The position numbers and the translations under genes are program-made. A stretch of 64,000 bases of DNA, taken from NCBI RefSeq assembly GCF_000429105.1, contig NZ_KE386848.1, forward strand, positions 183,064-247,063, written 5' to 3'. The notes beneath the pieces are model-generated. The model was given only the letters and a program-made list of their open reading frames with translations. It did not search any database and was not told the origin of the DNA. Below, one piece after another: positions 19,434 to 29,378 of this stretch (its first letter is position 1; every line of letters begins with the position of its first letter). The stretch comes from Schaalia suimastitidis DSM 15538 (GTDB lineage: Bacteria > Actinomycetota > Actinomycetes > Actinomycetales > Actinomycetaceae).

Positions 19434-20302
19434 CTGAAGCAACGCAGATTAAGCTTCGCCGCTTCCATCAACACCTCGTTCACCAGGTGCGCACGAAAGT
19501 ACCTGCATCAGTGGGCCTATCGGTCATCATTCTTGTGATCCTTTTCTTTGTCGCCTGCTTATCGCCGTGGCTACAAGACATAGGCTTGGCACAAAACGTC
19601 ACTCTGGGGGTGACTCCCGCGGGTACCCCAGGACATCTCTTAGGAACCGACACACTTGGCCGCGATGTTGTGGCATTGACAGCAGCTGGGACCGCCTCGG
19701 CACTGATTGGGCCAGTGGTCATCGCCCTTGGGTCAATGCTACTTGGTATCGTGCTGGGTGTGACGGCTGCTTGGCGAGGCGGATTATGGGACGCGCTCGT
19801 GTCGCGTAGCTGCGAAATACTGTTGGCTCTTCCTGTCACCTTGTTGGCTATCGTTGTTGCCGGTGTCCTCGGGGGTGGGTACTGGTTCACGGTGGCGGTA
19901 CTCGTGATCCTTTTTGCGCCCTCTGATGTGCGTATGGTGCGTGCCGCAACCTTGCAGCAAATGCCTAAACCCTACCTTGAGTCGGCGATCTTGTTGGGTA
20001 TGCCGACGCGGCGCATCCTAGCGGTTCATGTGCTTCCCAATATTTTGCCTATCGTGTGGGCTAATCTTTTCGTCAACGTGGCATTCGCCTTGGTATCTCT
20101 TTCTGGCTTGTCGTTCCTTGGGCTGGGGGTATCGGCGCAGGCAGCAGATTGGGGTCGTCAACTTGCTGACGGACGTGCTTTTATCTTCCAAAACCCTGCG
20201 GCCACTGTCGTGCCAGGTTTACTCATCATCATTGCCGCAGCAGCCATCAATATTGCAGGCGATTATTTCGCCGTCCGCGCACAGGAACGGAGTGGCGCAT
20301 GA
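19430..20302 (+). CDS. peptide ABC transporter permease (DppC-like)
   Basis: This 290-residue partner permease has a single N-terminal membrane segment followed by the binding-protein-dependent transport domain. The segment GTDTLGRDVVAL after the first membrane helix is typical of DppC/OppC proteins, and LESAILLGMPTRRILAVHVLPNI contains the EAA coupling loop. Four-base overlaps with both neighbours show a tightly coupled operon. Confidence 0.95.
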   Translation: MTEATQIKLRRFHQHLVHQVRTKVPASVGLSVIILVILFFVACLSPWLQDIGLAQNVTLGVTPAGTPGHLLGTDTLGRDVVALTAAGTASALIGPVVIALGSMLLGIVLGVTAAWRGGLWDALVSRSCEILLALPVTLLAIVVAGVLGGGYWFTVAVLVILFAPSDVRMVRAATLQQMPKPYLESAILLGMPTRRILAVHVLPNILPIVWANLFVNVAFALVSLSGLSFLGLGVSAQAADWGRQLADGRAFIFQNPAATVVPGLLIIIAAAAINIAGDYFAVRAQERSGA

Positions 20303-21888
20303 GTACACGTGACGATATCGCATTACGCGCCTCGAATATCACGGTGAGCGCACCGAGTGGCGCTGTCATCGTTGACGACGTCTCTATTGAGGCGCGCCGC
20401 GGACGCACACTGGTTATTGTCGGCGAATCTGGCGCCGGTAAATCTATGCTCTCTCGCGCACTCTGCCACCTTTTGCCTTCTGGGCTTCGAGCAGCGGGCA
20501 CATTGAATTTGGCGGGTGTCGACCTTTCACTTGACACGCAGGCGCATCGCATTCGGTCACGGCGAGGCCACGGCATCGTGTGGCTTCCGCAGGATCCGTT
20601 CACATCGTTGTCGCCCACCCATAGCTGCGGTTCGCAGATCCTTGCACGTAAGTCACGTAAGGCGCAGGATAACCGCGACCGGGTCCTGGCTCGACTGGCC
20701 GAAGTGGGTTTGCCTCCTCGTGTCGCTATGGCAAGGCCCCATCAGCTTTCAGGGGGGATGCGTCAGCGCGTCGCCATTGCGGCCGCATTGGACACTCAAC
20801 CTGAAGTATTGATTGCCGACGAGCCAACAACGGCACTGGATGTGACGACACAGCGGGATATTCTTGAACTATTGGCTCGTATTCGCCGTGAACGCGGAAT
20901 GGCGCTGATCCTGATCACCCACGATCTGTCATTGGCGCGTGAATATGGTGACGATATTGTCGTGATGCGTTCAGGAAGGGTTGTTGAATCGGGCCCCGTT
21001 AGCCGTGTACTGTCTCAGCCAAGTCACGAATACACGCGCCGTTTGGCTCAGGTGGAGCCGCGTCTTGATGGCCCTGACCCACGTGAAGCCTTGGTGCCTA
21101 AAGAACTGCGGGTCGCCACGGCTTTGCTTAAGGTGACAGGGTTGACGAAGATATTTCGTGCTCAACGAGGTGGCGTGGCCCATGTGGCACTTGACGGTAT
21201 CGACTTCACGATTGCGCCTGGGGAGGCAGTGGGCCTGGTTGGCGAGTCGGGTTCTGGTAAGACTACGTTGGCGCGGTGTGTCGTCGGTTTGGAACGGCCG
21301 GACTCCGGTTCGGTCACTATTGACGAGGCACCTGCATCCGCTGCAGCACATCGGGGTGGTTGGAAGGTCCCGCCGGTGAGTATGGTCTTCCAGAATCCGT
21401 ATTCTGCTCTCAACCCGTCACTGACGGTTGGTAAGGCGTTAGCTGAGGCTCTGCTGGCGGTGGGGCGCAGTAGCGAGGAAGTACCACAGCTGCTGACGTC
21501 GGTGGGTTTGCCTGTCGAATACGCCTCGCGGTTGCCGAAGGCACTGTCGGGCGGTGAGCGACAGCGTGTGGCCATTGCGCGTGCCATCGCCACACGCCCC
21601 CAATTGTTGGTCTGTGATGAGCCAGTATCCGCATTGGATGTGTCGGTACAGGCCCAAGTACTTGAACTTTTGGAGCATTTGCGTCAAGAGCTTGGTTTCG
21701 CCTTGCTTTTCATTACTCACGACCTTGCTGTTGCCCGAGCGGCGTGTGATCGTCTTATGGTGATGAAAGACGGTGTGATTGTCGAAGAAGGGCCAACGGC
21801 TGTGCTTTTGGAATCGCCCACACATCACTACACGCAATCCTTACTTGAGGCAGTCCCGGGCCGTGAAATCAAAGGCCAATGCGCATGA
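20299..21888 (+). CDS. fused peptide ABC transporter ATP-binding protein (DppD-DppF type)
   Basis: This 529-residue protein carries both ATPase subunits of the importer in one chain. The first half has Walker A GESGAGKS (42-49), signature LSGGMRQRV and Walker B LIADEPTTALD; the second half has Walker A GESGSGKT (315-322), LSGGERQRV and LLVCDEPVSALD. All catalytic motifs are intact in both halves, so both sites should be active. Fused DppDF proteins are common in actinobacteria. The last codons overlap the start of the GNAT-C39 gene. Confidence 0.96.
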   Translation: MSTRDDIALRASNITVSAPSGAVIVDDVSIEARRGRTLVIVGESGAGKSMLSRALCHLLPSGLRAAGTLNLAGVDLSLDTQAHRIRSRRGHGIVWLPQDPFTSLSPTHSCGSQILARKSRKAQDNRDRVLARLAEVGLPPRVAMARPHQLSGGMRQRVAIAAALDTQPEVLIADEPTTALDVTTQRDILELLARIRRERGMALILITHDLSLAREYGDDIVVMRSGRVVESGPVSRVLSQPSHEYTRRLAQVEPRLDGPDPREALVPKELRVATALLKVTGLTKIFRAQRGGVAHVALDGIDFTIAPGEAVGLVGESGSGKTTLARCVVGLERPDSGSVTIDEAPASAAAHRGGWKVPPVSMVFQNPYSALNPSLTVGKALAEALLAVGRSSEEVPQLLTSVGLPVEYASRLPKALSGGERQRVAIARAIATRPQLLVCDEPVSALDVSVQAQVLELLEHLRQELGFALLFITHDLAVARAACDRLMVMKDGVIVEEGPTAVLLESPTHHYTQSLLEAVPGREIKGQCA

Positions 21889-23066
21889 GCGACACGCTGC
21901 TCGTTACCTCCCGTGAGGTGGAACTGAAGGATCAGGCTACCGATGTGCTGCTGCAGGCGGGGCTTCCTTTGGCGCTGGCTCAGCTGTGGGGGCGCAGCGG
22001 GGGAGTGCGCTCGGCGAGACTGTGGGTGGCCTCGGACCATGGCATGGATGGAGTAGGTCAGGCGCGCCCGGTGGCGTATCTATGGGAAGTGCATCGCCGC
22101 ATAGGGGCCCAACGCGTCATTGTCGGCGTGTACTGTCCTGAGGCAGATCGCACTGGGGAGGTAGTTGCTTCCGATGAGGTGGCTGCCGTGCGTTTGCTGA
22201 TTGACGCGGTCGTGGAGGAGGCACGAGCCGCGGGTGTATTGAGCGTGAAAGCGCAGGTGCCTGATGACGACGAAGTGCTGACACCGCTGCTGCAGGATGC
22301 CGCGTTCGTGGAATTACCTAAGGCGAAGTACTGCGCGTCACCTGCTTTCAGTGGCACGCAGTGGCGTGGCTGGGTTCGTTTTCTTGTCGCCCCGGAGCAT
22401 CTTGTACGTCTTGTCAACATTGCACCGATCTATGAACGGCAGCAAAGTGATTTCACATGCGGTCCTGCCAGTGTGATTATGGCCTTGTCGGGGACTGACC
22501 GGCATGTGGTGGGTGGCTTTGATGAAGAAATGGCGATGTGGCGTGAAGCGACCTACACCTATGGATGCTGTCACGCTGGCCTAGCTGCGGTGATAGCTCG
22601 CGTGCAGATGCCTACAATGATGCGCGTGTCTGCGACGGGACCACTGATTGGCTTGGCTCCGCCACATGCGATGGTTTCCACGCAGCTGCGTCATCAGATT
22701 TTCGAGGCGCACCGTGCGTTGGCGTTGTCATCTGGCGCATCCGAAGTGGTAGGGGAGCTTACACTTGATGAGTTGATCGCTGCCGTGGATCGTGGGCTTC
22801 GAGTTATTGTCCTGGTCGATCTCAAACCGCTCAACGGAGAAGATGTCCCTCACTGGGTGCTTTTGTGGGGTCGTGTGGGGGAGTATTTCTTGCTACATGA
22901 CCCGTGGTTTGATGAAGACTTTGGTGAAACCTGGGTGGAAACGGCTTATCAGGCCATTAAAGCGGAGGATATGTGGGCTGTTGCCGCGTGGACTGAAAAT
23001 GCTGGTGAAGAGCGTGGGCGAGTGGCTTTACTGTTGGGTGAAAACCTGCCATCAAGTGTGGAATAG
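21885..23066 (+). CDS. GNAT-like / C39-like peptidase fusion protein
   Basis: This 393-residue protein has two parts. Residues 1-165 resemble a GNAT acetyltransferase fold, judged by the pattern of a long helix, strand and helix ending in VLTPLLQDAAFVEL; the acetyl-CoA loop is not obvious. Residues 175-390 are a C39-like papain-fold domain: Cys192 in DFTCGPAS, His323 in VPHWVLLWG and Asp339 in LLHDPWF, with the usual spacing. The ATG at 21885 overlaps the ATPase stop by four bases (ATGA); an ATG at 21879 is the alternative. No membrane segment or signal is seen, so it acts in the cytosol. Co-translation with a peptide importer suggests it processes or modifies an imported peptide. GNAT-C39 fusions are known in other bacteria without a settled role. 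Confidence 0.75.
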   Translation: MSDTLLVTSREVELKDQATDVLLQAGLPLALAQLWGRSGGVRSARLWVASDHGMDGVGQARPVAYLWEVHRRIGAQRVIVGVYCPEADRTGEVVASDEVAAVRLLIDAVVEEARAAGVLSVKAQVPDDDEVLTPLLQDAAFVELPKAKYCASPAFSGTQWRGWVRFLVAPEHLVRLVNIAPIYERQQSDFTCGPASVIMALSGTDRHVVGGFDEEMAMWREATYTYGCCHAGLAAVIARVQMPTMMRVSATGPLIGLAPPHAMVSTQLRHQIFEAHRALALSSGASEVVGELTLDELIAAVDRGLRVIVLVDLKPLNGEDVPHWVLLWGRVGEYFLLHDPWFDEDFGETWVETAYQAIKAEDMWAVAAWTENAGEERGRVALLLGENLPSSVE

Positions 23067-23160
23067 GTGAGTGCGTAGGGGTGGACCTTGTTGATCTTTG
23101 GGCTTGGCGCTGATGTGGTTTAAGTCCTAGTTTCGATCTGCGGCGTGTCCACACAGTGTA

Positions 23161-23172
23161 GAACATGTGTTC
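23161..23172. promoter_or_regulatory. SOS box (LexA site) upstream of recA
   Basis: GAACATGTGTTC is a perfect 12-bp palindrome and the core of the actinobacterial and Gram-positive SOS box. It lies 172 bases before the recA start. LexA, encoded in this window, should repress recA here until DNA damage. Confidence 0.85.
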
Positions 23173-23344
23173 CATTTATTGTGGTGTGTGGACAGCAGTG
23201 CCCCTCCTTCCATAAAAGGTAACGGTGGGACGCAGATGTGGGTGGTCGAACATACGGTTGTCTATGCCAGCTCGGAGAGGGCTCGGCATCGCAAGACCAG
23301 GACTATTGGCAGGCCGGAGAGGCCTAAGACAGAACGGAACCATC

Positions 23345-24436
23345 ATGGCAGCACCACGTAAAAGTGCATCAACAACTGTTGGTAATGACCGCAATAAGGC
23401 CCTAGAAGTGGCCCTGGCGCAAATTGACAAGCAATTTGGTAAAGGTTCCGTGATGCGCTTGGGTGAAGATACGCGCCCGCCAGTCCAAGTGATTCCTACC
23501 GGCTCCCTGGCCCTTGATATTGCCCTCGGTATCGGTGGCCTACCCCGTGGTCGCGTCATTGAAATTTACGGTCCTGAATCCTCAGGTAAAACCACTGTGG
23601 CTCTTCATGCCGTTGCCTCGGCCCAAAAAGCGGGCGGTAACGCCGCATTTATTGACGCAGAACACGCTTTAGACCCAGTTTATGCGCGCGCCTTGGGTGT
23701 TGATACTGATGCGTTACTCGTTTCCCAGCCCGATACCGGAGAACAGGCGCTCGAAATTGCGGATATGTTGATCCGCTCGGGTGGTATCGACATTATCGTT
23801 ATCGACTCTGTCGCGGCCCTTGTCCCCAAAGCTGAAATTGAAGGCGAAATGGGTGACAGTCACGTCGGCTTGCAAGCGCGTTTGATGAGCCAAGCACTAC
23901 GTAAAATCACCGGTGCACTGTCAGCGACCGGTACCACAGCCATCTTCATTAACCAGCTACGTGAAAAGATCGGCGTCTTCTTCGGATCACCAGAAACCAC
24001 TACAGGCGGTAAAGCCTTGAAGTTCTACGCCTCCGTTCGCATCGACGTGCGACGTATCGAGACGCTGAAAGAAGCAGGCGCCCCGGTCGGTAACCGTACG
24101 CGTGCCAAGGTTGTGAAAAACAAAATGGCACCGCCCTTCAAACAAGCCGAATTCGACATTGTCTACGGCAAAGGCATTTCCCGTGAAGGGTCGATTATTG
24201 ACATGGGTGTCGAAACCGGCATTATCCGAAAATCCGGTGCATGGTTCACCTACGGGGACGATCAATTGGGTCAAGGCAAAGAAAACGTCCGTAAATTCCT
24301 TGTCGATAACCCAGAACTGGCCACAGAGATTGAAATGAAGATCCTCGCGGCAATGGGTATTGGGCAGAGCGGTGCCGAAATAGTCGACGAGGCTCCTCAG
24401 GCGGTAAGCGACCCATCTGCGGACGCAGGTTTCTAA
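23345..24436 (+). CDS. recA: recombinase RecA
   Basis: RecA forms filaments on single-stranded DNA, catalyses strand exchange and triggers LexA self-cleavage. The 363-residue protein has Walker A GPESSGKT (76-83), and the conserved MAW-type region and L2 loop [16 protein letters not shown]. The start at 23345 (MAAPRKSAS) is preferred over an ATG at 23225, which adds 40 basic non-conserved residues. The tail is short and Asp/Ala-rich. An SOS box lies upstream. recX follows after ten bases, and together they form the usual recA-recX unit. Confidence 0.98.
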   Translation: MAAPRKSASTTVGNDRNKALEVALAQIDKQFGKGSVMRLGEDTRPPVQVIPTGSLALDIALGIGGLPRGRVIEIYGPESSGKTTVALHAVASAQKAGGNAAFIDAEHALDPVYARALGVDTDALLVSQPDTGEQALEIADMLIRSGGIDIIVIDSVAALVPKAEIEGEMGDSHVGLQARLMSQALRKITGALSATGTTAIFINQLREKIGVFFGSPETTTGGKALKFYASVRIDVRRIETLKEAGAPVGNRTRAKVVKNKMAPPFKQAEFDIVYGKGISREGSIIDMGVETGIIRKSGAWFTYGDDQLGQGKENVRKFLVDNPELATEIEMKILAAMGIGQSGAEIVDEAPQAVSDPSADAGF

Positions 24437-24446
24437 GGTTCAACAG

Positions 24447-25061
24447 ATGGTTCGCTACAGCGATCCTGAAGACTGCATCGACGCACGCGAAGCCTCCTCG
24501 CGTAGCCGCAGCAGTGACGCCGAGAAACGTGCGCGGCTACGCGAGAAAAACGCGCACCTCACAGGAAGCGCCGCCATCGAGGCAGCGCGGGAAGTTGCAC
24601 TTCGACGTCTGGATGTGCGTGCACATTCTCGTGCGCAACTTTACAGTGCAATGACGACCCGCGGATTTAGCTCCGATGTTGCCAATGAAGTTCTTAGTCG
24701 CCTAGAGCGTGTGGGCCTCGTGGATGACCTCGCGTACGCCACAGCGGTGGTCAATGCCCGCTTCGCAGGAAGCGGTAAGGTTGGCCCTGCTCTTATTCGT
24801 GACCTGCAACAAAAGGGGCTTCCTTCCGATATTATCCAGCAGGTCCTTTCTGATATGGACCGTGACGATGCCATTGCACGTGCCCGGCAACTCGTCAGTG
24901 CGAAACGGCGAACATTGGCGAAGCTTGAACCGCATGTTGCCAGGCGGCGACTGAGCGCTATGCTCGCCAGAAAAGGGTACAGCGGTAGCATCGTCACCCA
25001 AGTGGTTGGCGAAGCGCTCAACGAATGGGCAGATGAGTATGACGAAACACCCTACCTGTGA
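24447..25061 (+). CDS. recX: regulatory protein RecX
   Basis: RecX binds RecA filaments and limits their activity. The 204-residue protein is made of helical repeats, with the typical ALRRLDVRAHSRAQLYSAM and RLERVGLVDDLAYATAVV segments. A charged N-terminal tail of about 45 residues precedes the fold. It follows recA by ten bases with AAGG as ribosome site and so shares the SOS-controlled transcript. Its end overlaps the next gene. Confidence 0.93.
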   Translation: MVRYSDPEDCIDAREASSRSRSSDAEKRARLREKNAHLTGSAAIEAAREVALRRLDVRAHSRAQLYSAMTTRGFSSDVANEVLSRLERVGLVDDLAYATAVVNARFAGSGKVGPALIRDLQQKGLPSDIIQQVLSDMDRDDAIARARQLVSAKRRTLAKLEPHVARRRLSAMLARKGYSGSIVTQVVGEALNEWADEYDETPYL

Positions 25062-25524
25062 TCCGCAAGGACTTATCGAGGCGCTTCAAACCTGTGGCCT
25101 CACGCTGGCAACAGCCGAATCGCTGACCGGCGGTGCTTTATGTGCTCGGCTCGTTGATGTTCCTGGTGCCTCAGCAGTGCTGCGCGGCGGCGTGTGCACA
25201 TACAGTACGGATACCAAAGCCAAAATCCTGGGCGTTCCCACCTCATTACTTGACGCCCACGGTCCTGTCCACCCTGAGGTTGCTCAATATATGGCCCAAG
25301 GTGCACGGAGCCTATTTGGAGCCGACCTTGCCCTTGCTACAACAGGGGTTGCCGGACCTGGCCCTGCCGATGGGCATGATGCGGGCACCGTGTTTATTGC
25401 CTTAGCGTGGCCCGGCGGTACCATCACGCAGGAGCTTCACCTTGAAGGGGACCGTCAAACAATTCGACGCCAGGCCGTAAATGCCGCACTGGCGCTACTT
25501 TCAGGTCAGCTTCGCCAACTGTGA
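25033..25524 (+). CDS. CinA C-terminal domain protein (NMN amidohydrolase-like)
   Basis: This 163-residue protein consists of the CinA C-terminal domain only, the part that in E. coli PncC deamidates nicotinamide mononucleotide. The signature TLATAESLTGGALCARLVD and the later GVAGPGPADG are intact. The N-terminal molybdopterin-like domain of full CinA is absent, as in many actinobacteria. The start is within recX; ATG at 25033 or 25039 both fit and give a 23-29 base overlap, so it is translationally coupled to recX and probably SOS-linked through the recA transcript. Confidence 0.88.
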   Translation: MSMTKHPTCDPQGLIEALQTCGLTLATAESLTGGALCARLVDVPGASAVLRGGVCTYSTDTKAKILGVPTSLLDAHGPVHPEVAQYMAQGARSLFGADLALATTGVAGPGPADGHDAGTVFIALAWPGGTITQELHLEGDRQTIRRQAVNAALALLSGQLRQL

Positions 25525-25593
25525 CCAATTGCCTCTGCCACGCTATGGCTCAGCTGAACACCTTGTCTTCTGCGCCCCCTAGAATCTAAGACG

Positions 25594-27117
25594 ATGACAC
25601 TCGAAATGAACACCACGCTCCCACGCACCTATGCGGTACGTACCCTGGGCTGCCAAATGAATGAGCATGACTCTGAACGCATGGCGGGCCTACTTGAACG
25701 TGCCGGACTCTTACCTGTTGATCTGGTACCCGAGGCTGCCAAGCGCGCCACGGATGCTGGCGATATGGGTGCCGACGTGGTGGTGATTAACACGTGTTCA
25801 GTGCGAGAAAACGCGGCCACCAGACTGTTTGGTAACCTTGGGCAGCTTGCAGCGGTCAAACGGGAGCGGCCCGGCATGCAGATCGCGGTAGGTGGCTGCC
25901 TTGCGCAACAAATGCGCGACGGGATCATTGAAAAAGCTCCGTGGGTGGATGCCGTATTTGGCACACATAATATTGATGTCTTACCTGCTCTCCTTGCACG
26001 CGCCCAGCATAATAAGGAAGCGGCCGTTGAAATCGAAGAAGCATTAAAGGTTTTCCCGTCGACTTTGCCCACTCAACGCGAAAGTGCGTATGCAGCATGG
26101 GTATCCATCTCGGTCGGCTGCAATAACACCTGCACCTTCTGTATTGTGCCTCACCTGCGTGGTAAGGAACGTGACCGACGGCCGGGCGACATTTTGGCTG
26201 AAGTGGAAGCCGTGGTCTCAGAAGGCGCGATTGAAGTCACCTTGCTCGGACAGAACGTCAACTCTTACGGCGTGGGATTTGGCGACCGTGGTGCCTTCGC
26301 GAAATTATTGCGCGCTGTGGGGCAGATCGATGGACTTGAGCGTGTGCGTTTCACCAGCCCACACCCCGCAGCCTTCACAGATGATGTCATTGACGCAATG
26401 GCTCAAACCCCAACGGTAATGCCAAGCCTTCATATGCCGTTGCAATCAGGTTCTGATGCGATCCTTCGTCAAATGCGTCGCTCTTATCGGCGTGAAAAAT
26501 ACATGGGTATCCTCGAGCGTGTGCGTACTGCCATCCCTGACGCCGCGATTACCACCGACATTATCGTGGGCTTCCCTGGTGAAACAGAGGACGATTTCCA
26601 AGCCACTCTTGATGTGGTGGAAGAGGCACGTTTCAGTTCAGCCTTTACCTTCCTTTATTCGAGACGGCCAGGTACCCCCGCAGCGGATCGAGATGACCAA
26701 GTTCCCGACGATGTTGCCCTTGAACGTTACAAGCGCCTCTTGGCGGTCCAAGAGCGGATTTGCGCCGAAGACAATGCGGCGCTTGTTGGCACAGATGTTG
26801 AGGTGCTCATCAGCCAAGGGCATGGACGTAAAGATGAGGCGACGGCACGTATCTCAGGGCGCGCCCGCGATAATCGCCTCGTCCATATTGCTGTGCCCCC
26901 TAGCCTTGCGCAGCCCCCGCGTCCGGGCGACATGGTGCGTGCCCGAGTCACACACGGCGCACCCCACCATCTCATTGCCGACTCTGCCCTTGAGGGCGGC
27001 TTATTCGAGGTCCGTCACACACGTGCAGGTGATGCCTGGGAGCGACGGCGTGCAGCTGAAGCAGAAGCGAAAGACAGTCGCATCCCATTGGGTATCCCCA
27101 CATTGAAAATCCGCTAG
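25594..27117 (+). CDS. miaB: tRNA-2-methylthio-N6-dimethylallyladenosine synthase MiaB
   Basis: MiaB adds the methylthio group to i6A37 in tRNAs, using two iron-sulfur clusters. Cluster ligands are all visible: Cys20 ([10 protein letters not shown]), Cys68 (INTCSVREN) and Cys102 (GGCLAQQ) for the auxiliary cluster, and Cys176, Cys180 and Cys183 (CNNTCTFC) for the radical SAM cluster. A C-terminal TRAM domain follows. The 507-residue length is normal. Its substrate is made by miaA, encoded 1.3 kb downstream. A clear ribosome site is lacking before ATG 25594; the inner ATG at 25606 is an alternative. Confidence 0.96.
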   Translation: MTLEMNTTLPRTYAVRTLGCQMNEHDSERMAGLLERAGLLPVDLVPEAAKRATDAGDMGADVVVINTCSVRENAATRLFGNLGQLAAVKRERPGMQIAVGGCLAQQMRDGIIEKAPWVDAVFGTHNIDVLPALLARAQHNKEAAVEIEEALKVFPSTLPTQRESAYAAWVSISVGCNNTCTFCIVPHLRGKERDRRPGDILAEVEAVVSEGAIEVTLLGQNVNSYGVGFGDRGAFAKLLRAVGQIDGLERVRFTSPHPAAFTDDVIDAMAQTPTVMPSLHMPLQSGSDAILRQMRRSYRREKYMGILERVRTAIPDAAITTDIIVGFPGETEDDFQATLDVVEEARFSSAFTFLYSRRPGTPAADRDDQVPDDVALERYKRLLAVQERICAEDNAALVGTDVEVLISQGHGRKDEATARISGRARDNRLVHIAVPPSLAQPPRPGDMVRARVTHGAPHHLIADSALEGGLFEVRHTRAGDAWERRRAAEAEAKDSRIPLGIPTLKIR

Positions 27118-27307
27118 ACACCCGCATATCCGCTACCCTGTGCCTGTGTGAGCGTTACCGTAGGTTTTCCCTTGCGCAACACCTGCCGTTTGGCCCTCTA
27201 GCGTGAATACGCCTGAGGGTACGCCGCCCGCGCTTGCGGGACCCGTGGGCGCGATTTCAGCCAGGAAGCCCACCGAGGAATCTCAGCACCGTCGCAAGAG
27301 CCGTCAT

Positions 27308-27832
27308 TTACGAGGCGGGCGCCTCGAATGCGGTGATCGCTTGGAGTGTCACCCCGATGCCGCGACGCAAGAGCGTGTGCAACTGCCGGTCGGAAAGGCC
27401 ATGTTCCACATAAAAACGCGTAGCGAATACGATGTCATCGGTCGCCCCTCGTTCCACAACAAATGCAGTGGGCTGCATGCGGGTGTTATTCCACTCGTTG
27501 CACCGTTCGTCAGCCTGCGCTTTGCTGTCGTGGCAGGGGAGCACGGCCTCGATCTGAATCCACGGACAGGAGGCGGGCTCGTGATGGATCTGCATACGCC
27601 GCCCCTGGACTTCGGTGACGACAATATACTGGCCACGGCCCGTTGCAAGGCCATCACTGTTCAGAATCTTTTCTACGCGATCCAGGTCGAAAGGTTCCAC
27701 CCTGGTTCCCCACTTCGCGGCAGCTTCATCCACTGGGACGGGCTGTGGCGGAGGTGGCGTATTCGCGCCAAAAGATAGGCCTTTGACTAAAGGCTCGACG
27801 CCGTCGATGTTGATGGAGGTCCACTCAGTCAT
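27308..27832 (-). CDS. YbjN domain protein (second of pair)
   Basis: This 174-residue protein resembles the YbjN/secretion-chaperone-like fold: strands in GRGQYIVVTEVQGRRMQIHHE, an inner helix and a C-terminal amphipathic helix. YbjN-like proteins occur in pairs between miaB and miaA in other actinobacteria. Its ATG at 27832 follows AAGGAG by seven bases and lies within the end of the upstream gene (8-base overlap), so the two are translated together. A longer upstream start at 27943 has no support. The biochemical role of the family is unknown. It is transcribed against miaB and miaA. Confidence 0.75.
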   Translation of the reverse strand: MTEWTSINIDGVEPLVKGLSFGANTPPPPQPVPVDEAAAKWGTRVEPFDLDRVEKILNSDGLATGRGQYIVVTEVQGRRMQIHHEPASCPWIQIEAVLPCHDSKAQADERCNEWNNTRMQPTAFVVERGATDDIVFATRFYVEHGLSDRQLHTLLRRGIGVTLQAITAFEAPAS

Positions 27833-28316
27833 TGCTTTGCTCCTTAGGTGTTGTGAGGGTGGCGCTGTCATGCGCGGGTGAAAGGGGACCCCAAGGATCA
27901 ATGAAGGTTTTCTCCAGTGTGCTGAATGCGGCAAATGTGGCACGTATAAACTGCTCTACCTCGCCACGCAGCTGCACGTCGGTGGCACCAACGGGCCACA
28001 TGAACACGTGTTGGGCTCGCACAACAAGGCCGCCTGCCGCGCTATCGGCCACACTTAATTTGGGAAGATACGTGGTGGCATTGACCGTGCGCGTCGCCTG
28101 AGTTGCGGCCTTACGGTGCCAAGGAGCAAGGAGGCGATGCCATTCGGCGATGCCATGTACGGGACGATTATCCTGCACAACAAAGCGGATAACGCGGGCA
28201 GGAGGCAAGATAGCGGCTACTTGATTGCCCGGAGCGACAAAAGGAACAATACCGATTCCGGTTAGTGTTTCACTCAAACGTTCAAGACTCACCGGTGTTG
28301 TGACATCCGCAGACAT
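27825..28316 (-). CDS. YbjN domain protein (first of pair)
   Basis: This 163-residue protein is predicted to have the same YbjN-type fold as its downstream partner (LETLTGIGIVPF-like N-terminal segment, VIRFVVQDNRPV strand pair, and a helix FIRATFAAFSTLEK). The pair probably arose by duplication and then diverged, because only weak similarity is visible. The start at 28316 faces the miaA start, leaving 57 bases for two divergent promoters. No signal or membrane segment is seen. Function unknown. Confidence 0.7.
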   Translation of the reverse strand: MSADVTTPVSLERLSETLTGIGIVPFVAPGNQVAAILPPARVIRFVVQDNRPVHGIAEWHRLLAPWHRKAATQATRTVNATTYLPKLSVADSAAGGLVVRAQHVFMWPVGATDVQLRGEVEQFIRATFAAFSTLEKTFIDPWGPLSPAHDSATLTTPKEQSND

Positions 28317-28373
28317 GGTGTTAACAGTAGTCGCAAAATACCGTACGCATGTGCTGGGGCCTAAACTGGGGTT

Positions 28374-29378
28374 ATGTCAACGCCTGCGTCCTACCACGAG
28401 TGTGATACGGCATCTGCCCCCGACTCCACGATGATTGTCGCCGTCGTTGGCCCCACAGCCTCAGGAAAGAGTGACCTCGCCCTTGATCTTGCTGAACGCC
28501 TACCTGCTCTTCTTGGCGCTCATCGCGGCGAACTTGTTTCAGCGGACTCAATGCAGTTCTACCGTGGGATGGATATTGGGACTGCAAAAACCCCCATCAA
28601 TGAGCGTCGCGGTATCCCACACCACCAAATTGACACCCTTGATGTCACCGAGGAACCGTCAGCTGCGCAGTACCAGGTGCAGGCACGCGCCGATATTGCA
28701 GCCATCCATCAGCGGGGTAACCTTGCCGTCGTTGCTGGAGGTTCGGGCCTATACCAGCGTGCGCTCCTTGACACAATTGACTTCCCGGGTACTGATCCGG
28801 CGATCCGTGCTCGTTACGAAGCCCTTGCCCAGGGACCATATGGGCCTCGTGGCTTACATGAACGCCTCAAAAGCCTTGACCCCTTAAGTGCTGAGCGCAT
28901 TGATGCGCATAACACCCGCCGCCTTGTGCGCGCCCTGGAAGTTATAGAACTCACCGGCAAACCGTACTCAGCGACAATGCCGCGTCACGTATTCCATCAA
29001 CGGGCCGTCATGATCGCTATTGCACGTGAGATGGACGACCTTGACCTGCGAATCGGCCAGCGTACTCGCAAAATGTTTGCCGATGGCCTCATTGATGAGG
29101 TACGCGAACTCATTTTGCGGGGTCTGCGTCAAGGGCGCACCGCTTCCAAAGCAACAGGATATGCGCAGGCTTTAGCCGTTATTGACGGGGCAATGACGAT
29201 TGACGAGGCCACTGACGCCGTTGCGCTGGCTACGCGCCAACTCGCCCGCAAACAGTTGAAATGGTTACGCCCAGACCCCCGCATTATTTGGCTGCCTGCA
29301 ACGCACGATAGTTCACTTTCTGACCGTGCCTGTGAGGCGGTGCTTGCCCAATGCAGCCGAAAGGACAGTAATGAGTAA
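28374..29378 (+). CDS. miaA: tRNA dimethylallyltransferase MiaA
   Basis: MiaA transfers a dimethylallyl group to A37 of tRNAs reading codons that begin with U; MiaB then acts on the product. The 334-residue protein has the P-loop GPTASGKS (26-33) and the catalytic segment VSADSMQFYRGMDIGTAK. The start at 28374 is supported by GGGG just before it; Met20 is an alternative that would leave the P-loop six residues from the start. It overlaps dapF by eight bases. Confidence 0.95.
   Translation: MSTPASYHECDTASAPDSTMIVAVVGPTASGKSDLALDLAERLPALLGAHRGELVSADSMQFYRGMDIGTAKTPINERRGIPHHQIDTLDVTEEPSAAQYQVQARADIAAIHQRGNLAVVAGGSGLYQRALLDTIDFPGTDPAIRARYEALAQGPYGPRGLHERLKSLDPLSAERIDAHNTRRLVRALEVIELTGKPYSATMPRHVFHQRAVMIAIAREMDDLDLRIGQRTRKMFADGLIDEVRELILRGLRQGRTASKATGYAQALAVIDGAMTIDEATDAVALATRQLARKQLKWLRPDPRIIWLPATHDSSLSDRACEAVLAQCSRKDSNE

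Noticed and set aside
23246-23257. A second SOS box before recA
   Set aside because: One half-site (TCGAAC) is good but the other half does not match, so it is probably chance.
27203-27778. Plus-strand open frame of 191 codons opposite the YbjN gene
   Set aside because: It is wholly antisense to a gene with a strong ribosome site and family features, and its own protein resembles nothing.
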